Positions 12,792-18,128 of a stretch of 18,128 bases of DNA are shown here, in pieces. A program made the translations under genes and the position numbers. The stretch's first letter is position 1, and every line of letters begins with the position of its first letter. This DNA is from GCA-002688135 sp964536565 (GTDB lineage Bacteria; Patescibacteriota; Patescibacteriia; Magasanikbacterales; GCA-002688135): assembly GCA_964536565.1 (NCBI GenBank), contig CAZHXK010000024.1:1-18128 (forward strand). The letters run 5' to 3'. Below the pieces are notes generated by a model that saw only the letters and a program-made list of their open reading frames with translations, had not been told where the DNA came from and did no database searches.

Positions 12792-13373
12792 ATGGACGTG
12801 AAATTGATTTCTCAACTGAGAGAACAAACAGGTGCAGGAATGTTAGCAGTGAAGAAAGCGCTTGATGAATCCAATGGCGATGCAGAGGGCGCAATCGACA
12901 TCTTGCGAAAATCTGGTGCAGCTAAAGCTGCAAAGAAAGCATCTCGTGATACCAATCACGGTTCTGTCGGTTCTTATATTCATGGTGAAGGGAAGATCGG
13001 TGTGTTGGTTGAAATACAGTGTGAGACAGATTTTGTTGCGCGGAATGAGCAGTTTCAAGAGATGGTTTCAGATGTTGCGATGCATGTTGCAGCTATGAAT
13101 CCATTGTATATTTCTCGAGATGAAGTTCCGGATGCAGTTGTTGCAAAAGAACGTGAGATTTATATGGAAGAGGTGCAGGGCAAGCCAGTAGAGATCGTAG
13201 ATAAGATTTTGGATGGTAAGATTGATAAGTACTACAAGGAAGTGTGTTTGTTGGAGCAGGAGTACTTGAAAGATGATTCAAAGACTGTTGAAGAGTATAT
13301 GCAATCAAGAGTACTTTCTCTTGGTGAGAACTTGCGTATCGCGCATTTCTCACGATTGGCGATTGGGGAATAA
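12792..13373 (+). CDS. tsf: Elongation factor Ts
   Basis: EF-Ts recycles EF-Tu by exchanging GDP for GTP. The 193-residue product has the N-terminal UBA-like domain with LREQTGAGMLAVKKALDESNGD (9-30), then the signature ETDFVARNEQF (78-88) whose Asp-Phe contacts EF-Tu, and the dimerisation-like end VEEYMQSRVLSLGENLRIAHFSRL. It is the short form with one rather than two core subdomains. It is co-transcribed with rpsB, lacks a Shine-Dalgarno sequence, and ends 25 bp before a bidirectional terminator. Confidence 0.95.
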   Translation: MDVKLISQLREQTGAGMLAVKKALDESNGDAEGAIDILRKSGAAKAAKKASRDTNHGSVGSYIHGEGKIGVLVEIQCETDFVARNEQFQEMVSDVAMHVAAMNPLYISRDEVPDAVVAKEREIYMEEVQGKPVEIVDKILDGKIDKYYKEVCLLEQEYLKDDSKTVEEYMQSRVLSLGENLRIAHFSRLAIGE

Positions 13374-13377
13374 ATGA

Positions 13378-13392
13378 GGGTTTAGGGTTTAG
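13378..13392. repeat. Heptad repeat GGGTTTA x2
   Basis: GGGTTTAGGGTTTAG follows the tsf stop, identical to the plant-type telomere unit. One copy of the same unit begins the heptad array in front of gapA (14444). Confidence 0.7.
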
Positions 13393-13417
13393 AAAAACGC
13401 CCAACTGGGCGTTTTTT
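13393..13417. terminator. Bidirectional terminator between tsf and gapA
   Basis: AAAAACGCCC-AACT-GGGCGTTTTTT is symmetric, with a 6-bp GC-rich core (13397-13402 with 13407-13412) and A and T tracts on opposite sides. It can end both the rpsB-tsf transcript on plus and gapA on minus. Confidence 0.88.
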
Positions 13418-13428
13418 GTTTGGTGGTT

Positions 13429-14436
13429 TTATTTTGTTTTTCCAATTTTGACTGTCATTTCTGCGAGTCTGTTTGCGTATGCCCATTCGTTGTCGTACCA
13501 GGCAAGAATTTTGACGAAGTTTCCGCCAATGACTTTTGTGAATGCGAGGTCAACGATCGCTGATGCGGTTGTGCCAACGATGTCGCTTGAGACGAGCTGA
13601 TCTTCAGTGCATTCAAGGATTCCTTTGAGTTTTCCGCGTGCGGCCTTTTTGAGTGCTGCATTTACTTTTTCTACGGTTGTTTGTTTGTTGACGAGGAATG
13701 TCATGTCTGAGAGTGATCCGGCGGTCACTGGGACGCGAATAGCGATGCCATCAAATAAGCCAGCGAGTTTTGGGATTGCGAGCGTAGTTGCCTTTGCAGC
13801 GCCGGTTGTCGTTGGGATCATGTTTACTGCGGATGCGCGCCCGCGCCTGAAATCAGATTTTCTTGGAGGGGTTGGTCCGTCGACAAGCCCTTGTCCGGAT
13901 GTATATGCATGAATTGTCGTGAGGCCTGCGCGCTCTATGCCAAATGCTTGATCGATGACGTCTGTCACGGGTGCGACGCAGTTTGTTGTGCATGATGCAT
14001 TTGATACGAGTGCTTTTCCTGCGTGTTCGTCATCATTCACGCCTTTTACTACAGTTGCGACTCCCTCGCCTTTTGCGGGAGCTGACAGGATTACTTTTTT
14101 TGCTCCGGCTTTTTTGTGGAGGGTCATGGCGTCTTTGTTTGTAAACACACCGGTAGCTTCAATTACAACATCTACTTTCATTTTTTTCCATGGCAATCGT
14201 TTCGGGTCTCGTTCTGATAGGATTGCAATTTTTTTGTTTTCAACTTTTAAGAATCCTTTTTCAAATGAGATTTTTTTATCCCAAACGCCGTATACGGAAT
14301 CGTATTTAAGTAAGTAGGCTAAGTTATCAATGCTGCCAAGATCATTAACAGCAACGATATTCACGCCTTTTTTTTCTGACAATATTTTAAACGCAGCTCG
14401 GCCGATGCGTCCAAAACCGTTGATGGCAATATTCAT
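13429..14436 (-). CDS. gapA: Glyceraldehyde-3-phosphate dehydrogenase, type I
   Basis: GAPDH oxidises glyceraldehyde 3-phosphate to 1,3-bisphosphoglycerate with NAD(P)+, feeding PGK, whose gene lies nearby. The 335-residue product has the Rossmann motif INGFGRIGRAAF (5-16), the catalytic Cys149 in SNASCTTNCVAPV and His176 in TTIHAYTSGQGLVDG, then RRGRASAVNMIPTTTGAAKA and the C-terminal WYDNEWAYANRLAEM. Length is typical. Asp32 follows the second strand, favouring NAD+ (weak evidence). No Shine-Dalgarno sequence; the leader carries the heptad repeat. It is divergent from the secreted-protein gene and convergent with tsf. Confidence 0.96.
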   Translation of the reverse strand: MNIAINGFGRIGRAAFKILSEKKGVNIVAVNDLGSIDNLAYLLKYDSVYGVWDKKISFEKGFLKVENKKIAILSERDPKRLPWKKMKVDVVIEATGVFTNKDAMTLHKKAGAKKVILSAPAKGEGVATVVKGVNDDEHAGKALVSNASCTTNCVAPVTDVIDQAFGIERAGLTTIHAYTSGQGLVDGPTPPRKSDFRRGRASAVNMIPTTTGAAKATTLAIPKLAGLFDGIAIRVPVTAGSLSDMTFLVNKQTTVEKVNAALKKAARGKLKGILECTEDQLVSSDIVGTTASAIVDLAFTKVIGGNFVKILAWYDNEWAYANRLAEMTVKIGKTK

Positions 14437-14443
14437 AGAAATA

Positions 14444-14485
14444 GGGTTTAGCGTGTAGGGTAGAGGGTAGAGGGTAGAGGGTATA
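14444..14485. repeat. Six-unit heptad repeat in the gapA leader
   Basis: Six consecutive 7-base units read GGGTTTA, GCGTGTA, GGGTAGA, GGGTAGA, GGGTAGA, GGGTATA. The last four supply four GGG runs with 4-nt loops, a classical G-quadruplex motif on plus. On minus the gapA mRNA leader would contain CCCTCTA repeats. Copy number could vary by slippage. Confidence 0.85.
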
Positions 14486-14502
14486 GTTATGTTTATGCCT
14501 GC

Positions 14503-14513
14503 ATTGTATCATA
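14503..14513 (-). promoter_or_regulatory. gapA extended -10 promoter
   Basis: Minus strand TATGATACAAT contains extended -10 TGA-TACAAT; the identical 11-mer serves pgk at 15405. No good -35 is seen at 17 bp. The start would be near 14496, making the heptad repeats part of the mRNA leader. Confidence 0.5.
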
Positions 14514-14517
14514 TCTA

Positions 14518-14543
14518 TTGACATCATGCTGTGATGATGTCAA
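14518..14543. promoter_or_regulatory. Perfect inverted repeat, candidate operator
   Basis: TTGACATCAT and ATGATGTCAA are perfect 10-bp arms around GCTGTG. No T-tract follows, so it is not a terminator. It lies just upstream of the extended -10 of gapA and about 10 bp upstream of the likely -10 of the secreted-protein gene, a good place for a dimeric regulator acting on both. Confidence 0.55.
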
Positions 14544-14553
14544 CGTGGGCGAC

Positions 14554-14559
14554 TAATAT
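14554..14559 (+). promoter_or_regulatory. Possible -10 for the secreted-protein gene
   Basis: TAATAT ends seven bases before the ATG at 14567, again suggesting a leaderless mRNA. No -35 is visible; the position is taken by the inverted repeat, so an activator may be needed. Confidence 0.35.
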
Positions 14560-14566
14560 ATAGTTT

Positions 14567-15133
14567 ATGAATACATATATTCGAATCGGAATTATTGCGT
14601 TATTTTCGCTTGCAGTTGGAGTTGGGGTGGTTTCTGCTGGTGCGTATAATTCGCCTGTATTTACAAAATCGACGTTGTTTTGGGCCGATTCATACTCGAG
14701 TTGGGGAGGAGATAAGGTTGGAAAAACGCAGACATGGAGTGCTCGAACAGATATGGATAAGGTTCCGGGCTATTCAAATGTTGTTATTAAAACAGTACAG
14801 CCAAAACGATTAAATTTTACTCATGAGGTGATGGATTCTATGGGTGAGAATGATGTTCAGTTTGCGCAGGTGTGGTTTTCGCGAAAACTGACTGATCCAA
14901 CGAAACCTGGATATACGTTTTATCCATCTTTGGCTGAGCGTATTTTGAACAACTATGATTTGGTGTGGCGCGATGCTCCGCCGTCCACGACGCCAATGTT
15001 TGTTACACCGTATTACAATAATAAATGGGTTTTGCATTATTCGTTTGTACGAGATAAGGATGGAAAGAGTGCATTAGAATTGCCACAGGGAGTGGATGAT
15101 TACACAGTTGAGCAGGTGGGGCTTGCATACTAG
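14567..15133 (+). CDS. Unknown secreted protein
   Basis: Unrecognised 188-residue protein. The N-terminus (MNTYIRIGIIALFSLAVGVG, then VVSAGA) looks like a signal peptide or anchor, with a possible cleavage after VSAGA near residue 26. The mature part is polar, rich in Tyr, Trp, Asp and Pro, has no Cys and shows no motif I know. It lies between gapA and the pgk-eno operon but ends in its own terminator, so the link to glycolysis is only positional. A 26-bp inverted repeat sits immediately upstream. Confidence in the gene is good because of the signal sequence and the terminator; the function is unknown. Confidence 0.75.
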   Translation: MNTYIRIGIIALFSLAVGVGVVSAGAYNSPVFTKSTLFWADSYSSWGGDKVGKTQTWSARTDMDKVPGYSNVVIKTVQPKRLNFTHEVMDSMGENDVQFAQVWFSRKLTDPTKPGYTFYPSLAERILNNYDLVWRDAPPSTTPMFVTPYYNNKWVLHYSFVRDKDGKSALELPQGVDDYTVEQVGLAY

Positions 15134-15139
15134 TGTTTG

Positions 15140-15161
15140 AAAACGGCTTCGGCCGTTTTTT
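15140..15161 (+). terminator. Terminator with UUCG loop
   Basis: AAAACGGC-TTCG-GCCGTTTT is a perfect 8-bp stem (15140-15147 with 15152-15159) with a stable tetraloop and a T-tract. It ends the secreted-protein transcript seven bases after the stop. Confidence 0.9.
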
Positions 15162-15169
15162 GTTTGGAT

Positions 15170-15194
15170 AAAAAAAGCGAACCGTGTGGTTCGC
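15170..15194 (-). terminator. Terminator of the pgk-divergent RNA
   Basis: Minus strand GCGAACC-ACAC-GGTTCGC (15188-15194 with 15177-15183) is a perfect 7-bp stem followed by seven Ts. No protein gene lies upstream on this strand within 200 bp, which points to a small RNA. Confidence 0.88.
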
Positions 15195-15367
15195 GAGGTG
15201 CTCCGTAGAGCGAGTGTAAGTGGTGTTCTAATATATAGCGGTAAGTGCGCCTCTTATCGATAATAGAAGAACACGGCGAAGGGGAGAGGGTGAATACGTA
15301 AAGCGGAGGGGGATAGAGGGTGGGAGAGTGAGGTACTCTCTGGGTTGCTTAAACGTAACATCCTCCT
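15170..15367 (-). ncRNA. Candidate C-rich small RNA, about 200 nt
   Basis: A consensus promoter (15374-15402) and a strong terminator (15170-15194) bracket about 200 nt with no convincing gene. Visible helices on the minus strand: TACGT..AAGC with GCTT..ACGTA enclosing a C-rich segment; inside it GAGAGT-ACCTC-ACTCTC; then GTGTTCT/AGAACAC; then GCTC-TACG-GAGC; then the terminator. The C-rich segment includes CCACCCTCTATCCCCCTCC, which contains anti-Shine-Dalgarno-like CCUCC. A 35-codon frame begins at an ATG abutting AGGAGG with no spacing and is unlikely to be translated. Such loops are known in regulatory RNAs that block ribosome binding; that role here is inference. It is divergent from pgk, with overlapping promoters. 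Confidence 0.6.
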
Positions 15368-15373
15368 GCACAT

Positions 15374-15402
15374 GTTATATCGGTCACATACGAATATGTC
15401 AA
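15374..15402 (-). promoter_or_regulatory. Promoter of the C-rich small RNA
   Basis: Minus strand: perfect -35 TTGACA (15397-15402), 17-bp spacer, -10 TATAAC (15374-15379); start near 15367. It lies directly upstream of the pgk -10 on the other strand, so the two promoters may compete. Confidence 0.78.
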
Positions 15403-15404
15403 AC

Positions 15405-15415
15405 TATGATACAAT
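15405..15415 (+). promoter_or_regulatory. pgk extended -10, near-leaderless
   Basis: TATGATACAAT (extended -10 TGA-TACAAT), identical to the gapA element, ends seven bases before the chosen pgk ATG at 15423. No good -35 is seen. Confidence 0.55.
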
Positions 15416-15422
15416 AAGTGCT

Positions 15423-16598
15423 ATGATATCCATTCATCGATTAAGACAATTACACGGAAAAAGAGTACTTCTTCGTATTGATGCGAATGTGCCGGTTTCT
15501 CGAGGTCGTGTGTTGAGTAAAGGGACGATTCGATTGGACGAAGTTGTTCCGACTATTATTTTTTTAACGAAATTAGGTGCGCGTTTGATCGTGGTTGCTC
15601 ATCGTGGAAGACCTGAGGGAAAAGTTGATAAGGATTTGTCTTTGAAAGCAGCGGCTCGGTATTTGGAACGCGAGGTTGGACGGAATGTGAAGTTTGTTGA
15701 TGGCTTCGATGACGAGGTTTCAGAGAAATGCACGAAGCTTCAGGATGGAGAAATCGCGATGTTGGAGAATGTTCGGTTTCATCCAGGAGAAGATAGTAAT
15801 GACCCTGAGTTTTCAAAGTGGCTGGCGAGTTTGGCTGATATATATGTGAATGATGCGTTTGGTGTTTCTCATCGCTCGTCTGCATCAATGGTTGGGGTTG
15901 CTGGGTTGTTGCCTTCATATGCTGGGTTGTTGATGATCGAAGAGGTTAAGGAGATGGAAAAGTTGGTGAAGAAACCGAAACATCCGTTCGTTATTATTAT
16001 GGGTGGTGTGAAAGCAAGAACAAAAGTTCCGGTGATTTTGAATTTGTTGGATAAGTGTGATGCTATATTACTTGGTGGTGTGTTGGCGAATAAGTTTTAT
16101 TCGGTTGCTCAAGATGAGCCATCAGATGAAATTGATTCCAAATTGCGTAAGCAAATGAAAGGACTTTTAAAACACGATCACATTCGATTGCCTCATGATG
16201 TTGTGGTGTATCATAAAAAACGAAAGCGTGTGGAGGTGGTTGATTTGCGTGTGTCTCGAGAAGATCCAAGTACATATACGATTATGGATATTGGGCCAAA
16301 AACCAGTGCTCATTATTGTGATATGGTTACATTTGCGAAAACGGTGGTATGGAATGGTCCGTTAGGAATGTTTGAGGATAAGCGTTATGCCAAAGGAACG
16401 AACGAAATCGCGCGGTGCTTTGCAGGGTCATCAGCGAAGACAATTGCTGGTGGAGGTGAGACATTGCAAGTTGTGAAGTCATTAAATATAGATCAGCAAA
16501 TTTCGTTTCTATCGACCGGTGGGGGTGCGATGCTTTCGTATTTGGCTGGGAAGGAATTGCCTGCGCTGACGGCTTTAAAAAAGAATAAGAAAAAATAA
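15423..16598 (+). CDS. pgk: Phosphoglycerate kinase
   Basis: PGK transfers phosphate from 1,3-bisphosphoglycerate to ADP, the step after GAPDH. The 391-residue product has family motifs in divergent form: LRIDANVPV (17-25, usually VDFNVP), AHRGRPEG (59-66, usually SHLGRP), LENVRFHPGE, NDAFGVSHRSSASM, IIMGGVKARTK (usually GGAKVSDK), DIGPKTSAHY, VVWNGPLGMFE and STGGGAMLSYLAGKELPAL. The catalytic and nucleotide-binding parts are kept. I chose the ATG at 15423 because family homology begins there; the frame is open to 15345, but that part contains the promoter. eno follows 10 bp later, so pgk-eno is an operon. Confidence 0.94.
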   Translation: MISIHRLRQLHGKRVLLRIDANVPVSRGRVLSKGTIRLDEVVPTIIFLTKLGARLIVVAHRGRPEGKVDKDLSLKAAARYLEREVGRNVKFVDGFDDEVSEKCTKLQDGEIAMLENVRFHPGEDSNDPEFSKWLASLADIYVNDAFGVSHRSSASMVGVAGLLPSYAGLLMIEEVKEMEKLVKKPKHPFVIIMGGVKARTKVPVILNLLDKCDAILLGGVLANKFYSVAQDEPSDEIDSKLRKQMKGLLKHDHIRLPHDVVVYHKKRKRVEVVDLRVSREDPSTYTIMDIGPKTSAHYCDMVTFAKTVVWNGPLGMFEDKRYAKGTNEIARCFAGSSAKTIAGGGETLQVVKSLNIDQQISFLSTGGGAMLSYLAGKELPALTALKKNKKK

Positions 16599-16608
16599 TT
16601 TTTATACT

Positions 16609-17862
16609 ATGTCCGCAATTACATCGATCAAAGCACTTGAGATTCTTGATTCGAGAGGGAACCCGACAGTCCGTGTGTGGGTGACAACGAAGAAAGGTGC
16701 TGTTGGAGTTGCTTCGGTGCCATCAGGAGCATCAACTGGTGCACATGAGGCATGGGAGTTGCGGGATGGTGGGAAGCGGTATGATGGGAAAGGAGTGCGA
16801 AAGGCCATACGAAATATTGAAGGGCCTATAGCAAAAAAACTCCGTGGGATGAGTGTGTTTGATCATCGGAAGATTGATTGGGCGATGGTTAATTTGGATG
16901 GGACTGAGAATAAAAAGCGATTGGGCGCTAATGCTATTTTGGGTGTCAGTTTGGCGTGTGTACGCGCAGCTGCTTTAGAGAAAGGTATTCCGTTGTATAA
17001 ATATATTCGACAAGCATACAAGCTAAAGATAAAAGGCTGGAAGCTTCCGATGCCGACGCTGAATATTATTAATGGGGGAGCGCATGCTGATAATGGTTTG
17101 GATGTGCAGGAATTTATGATTGTTCCGCAGCATAAGCAGTTTTCTGAGCAAGTTCGAATTGGTGCTGAGATTTTTCATGAACTTAAGCGTGTGTTGCATA
17201 AGATGGGGCAAGTGACGGGTGTGGGTGATGAGGGTGGTTTTGCTCCTGACATCTCAAGTTCTGACAAAGCGCTGGCTTTAATAGCAAAGGCAGTAAAACA
17301 GGCTGGATATACGTTGGGCAAGGATGTATTTTTTGGGATGGATGTTGCTGCAAGTGAGTTTTATAAAAATGGAGTATATCATTTTGAGGGTAAGAAGTTG
17401 ACGGCAAAAAAGATGACCTCGCAGATTGTGAAATGGATGAAAAAATATCCGTTTGTGTCTGTAGAGGATCCGCTGGATGAAGATGATTGGGAGAATTGGC
17501 ATGATTCCATGGTGCGTATTGAGGCTGCGGGGGTAAGTCATCATGCGAGTGTGATAGGGGATGATTTTTATGTGACAAATAAAGAGCGACTTGCTCGAGG
17601 GATTAAGATAGATGCGAGTAACGGAATATTGATTAAAGTAAATCAAATTGGAACGCTTACTGAAACTATTGAAACAATTCAGTTGGCGCAGAAGCATGGT
17701 TACAAGGTTTCTATTTCGCATCGTTCTGCAGAAACGGGGGATACGATGATTGCGGATTTAGCTGTGGCGGTTGGAGCGGAGTATATTAAAACAGGTTCGC
17801 TTTCTCGCTCAGAGCGTGTTGAGAAGTATAATCGTTTGATGGAGATTGAGGCTGGAATGTAG
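16609..17862 (+). CDS. eno: Enolase
   Basis: Enolase converts 2-phosphoglycerate to phosphoenolpyruvate. The 417-residue product has the lid loop SGASTGAHEAWELRD (39-53), GANAILGVSLA, LPMPTLNIINGGAHADN, VGDEGGFAP (catalytic Glu), the three Mg ligands in FFGMDVAASEF, VSVEDPLDEDDW and VIGDDFYVTN, the catalytic Lys in ILIKVNQIGTLTE, and SHRSAETGDTMIADLAVA, where the usual form is SHRSGETED. It is the second gene of the pgk-eno operon, has no Shine-Dalgarno sequence, and its only downstream terminator works best on the opposite strand. Confidence 0.96.
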   Translation: MSAITSIKALEILDSRGNPTVRVWVTTKKGAVGVASVPSGASTGAHEAWELRDGGKRYDGKGVRKAIRNIEGPIAKKLRGMSVFDHRKIDWAMVNLDGTENKKRLGANAILGVSLACVRAAALEKGIPLYKYIRQAYKLKIKGWKLPMPTLNIINGGAHADNGLDVQEFMIVPQHKQFSEQVRIGAEIFHELKRVLHKMGQVTGVGDEGGFAPDISSSDKALALIAKAVKQAGYTLGKDVFFGMDVAASEFYKNGVYHFEGKKLTAKKMTSQIVKWMKKYPFVSVEDPLDEDDWENWHDSMVRIEAAGVSHHASVIGDDFYVTNKERLARGIKIDASNGILIKVNQIGTLTETIETIQLAQKHGYKVSISHRSAETGDTMIADLAVAVGAEYIKTGSLSRSERVEKYNRLMEIEAGM

Positions 17863-17882
17863 AATTGAGAAATGTGTGGTAC

Positions 17883-17908
17883 AAAAAAACCCAGCCGAAT
17901 TGACTGGG
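17883..17908 (-). terminator. Terminator of the partial minus-strand gene
   Basis: Minus strand CCCAG-(9 nt)-CTGGG (17904-17908 with 17890-17894) followed by seven Ts, eight bases after the stop of the gene entering from the right. It may help stop eno transcripts too, but the plus side lacks a T-tract. Confidence 0.75.
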
Positions 17909-17915
17909 GGTGCGG

Positions 17916-18128
17916 TTATCGTCGTGTGCGGAAGAGCTGGCGTCCTATGGAACGTGCTAGTCCTGTTGCGCTGCGATCAGTTACTTTTGCCAACTCATTT
18001 TTCTTAATGCGTTGACTAACGTTTTTGATCTCTTCTCTGTGGAACATGACATGTTCATCATCCACTTCACTTGCTACGAGACAGGTGTAACCAAACCAGG
18101 GATGTCTGGTGTCTGTCGGAGTGACGAG
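17916..18128 (-). CDS. C-terminal end of an unknown protein (partial)
   Basis: An open frame enters from the right edge and ends in TAA at 17916-17918, giving the last 70 residues. It contains RHPWFGYTCLVASEVDDEHV and ends SATGLARSIGRQLFRTRR, a basic tail. There is no stop in this frame to the window edge and a terminator follows at the right distance, so I believe it is real. I do not recognise the family. The fragment is soluble-looking and rich in charged residues. Confidence 0.6.
   Translation of the reverse strand, partial: LVTPTDTRHPWFGYTCLVASEVDDEHVMFHREEIKNVSQRIKKNELAKVTDRSATGLARSIGRQLFRTRR

Noticed and set aside
12502..12894. 130-codon minus-strand open frame over the rpsB-tsf junction
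   Set aside because: The Leu, Phe, Ser and Cys-rich sequence is the antisense image of the Ala/Lys-rich uS2 tail.
13378..14485. CRISPR array or phage attachment site from the short repeats around gapA
   Set aside because: The units are contiguous 7-mers without spacers, and no integrase or cas gene is near.
15262..15367. 35-codon frame inside the C-rich RNA starting at AGGAGGATG
   Set aside because: The Shine-Dalgarno-like sequence abuts the ATG with no spacing, and the peptide is low complexity; the structured RNA explanation fits better.
15345..15422. Longer pgk start
   Set aside because: The extension crosses the pgk -10 and the divergent RNA promoter; family homology begins at 15423.

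Overview
The window looks like a stretch of a small, gene-dense bacterial chromosome, most likely from a Patescibacteria/CPR lineage. I base this on short housekeeping proteins (65-residue SecE, 193-residue EF-Ts), a divergent PGK, a DUF3048 protein, several short membrane or secreted proteins without recognisable relatives, and mostly absent Shine-Dalgarno sequences. The lineage is an inference; there is no rRNA to confirm it. The code is standard, GC is moderate to low by eye, and I see no tRNA, rRNA, CRISPR or insertion sequence.

Layout. 1-2871 (minus): secE with its own promoter, then a gyrB-gtrA-like pair. 3046-8937 (plus): an unknown coiled-coil membrane protein, an unknown anchored protein, a RodA/FtsW glycosyltransferase, a small zinc ribbon, ribosomal protein bL25 and a DUF3048 protein, mostly with their own promoters and terminators. 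8921-11710 (minus): rpmE, prfA (RF1), a gene-free 546-bp gap, then prmC (the enzyme that methylates RF1). 11792-13373 (plus): rpsB-tsf with a possible 19-codon leader peptide. 13429-14436 (minus): gapA. 14567-17862 (plus): a secreted protein of unknown function, then pgk-eno, so three glycolysis enzymes cluster here. 17916-18128 (minus): the C-terminal end of an unknown protein.

The most interesting signals are non-coding. (1) Between prfA and prmC the minus strand has a near-consensus promoter, about 435 nt without a gene, a 13-bp helix joining the two ends, several internal helices and a strong terminator. The G-U pairs in the helices fit only the minus strand. I cannot match it to tmRNA, RNase P RNA, SRP RNA or 6S RNA. 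(2) Divergent from pgk, a second minus-strand transcript of about 200 nt has a consensus promoter, a terminator and C-rich segments resembling anti-Shine-Dalgarno sequence. (3) Many genes use extended -10 (TGn) promoters, several ending only 6-9 nt before the ATG, which implies leaderless or near-leaderless mRNAs. (4) A heptad repeat (GGGTAGA/GGGTTTA) occupies the gapA leader and recurs behind gapA. (5) A perfect 10-bp inverted repeat lies between gapA and the secreted-protein gene.

Functionally the window joins translation (bL25, RF1, PrmC, bL31, uS2, EF-Ts), secretion (SecE), DNA supercoiling (GyrB), cell-wall elongation (RodA) and lower glycolysis (GAPDH, PGK, enolase).
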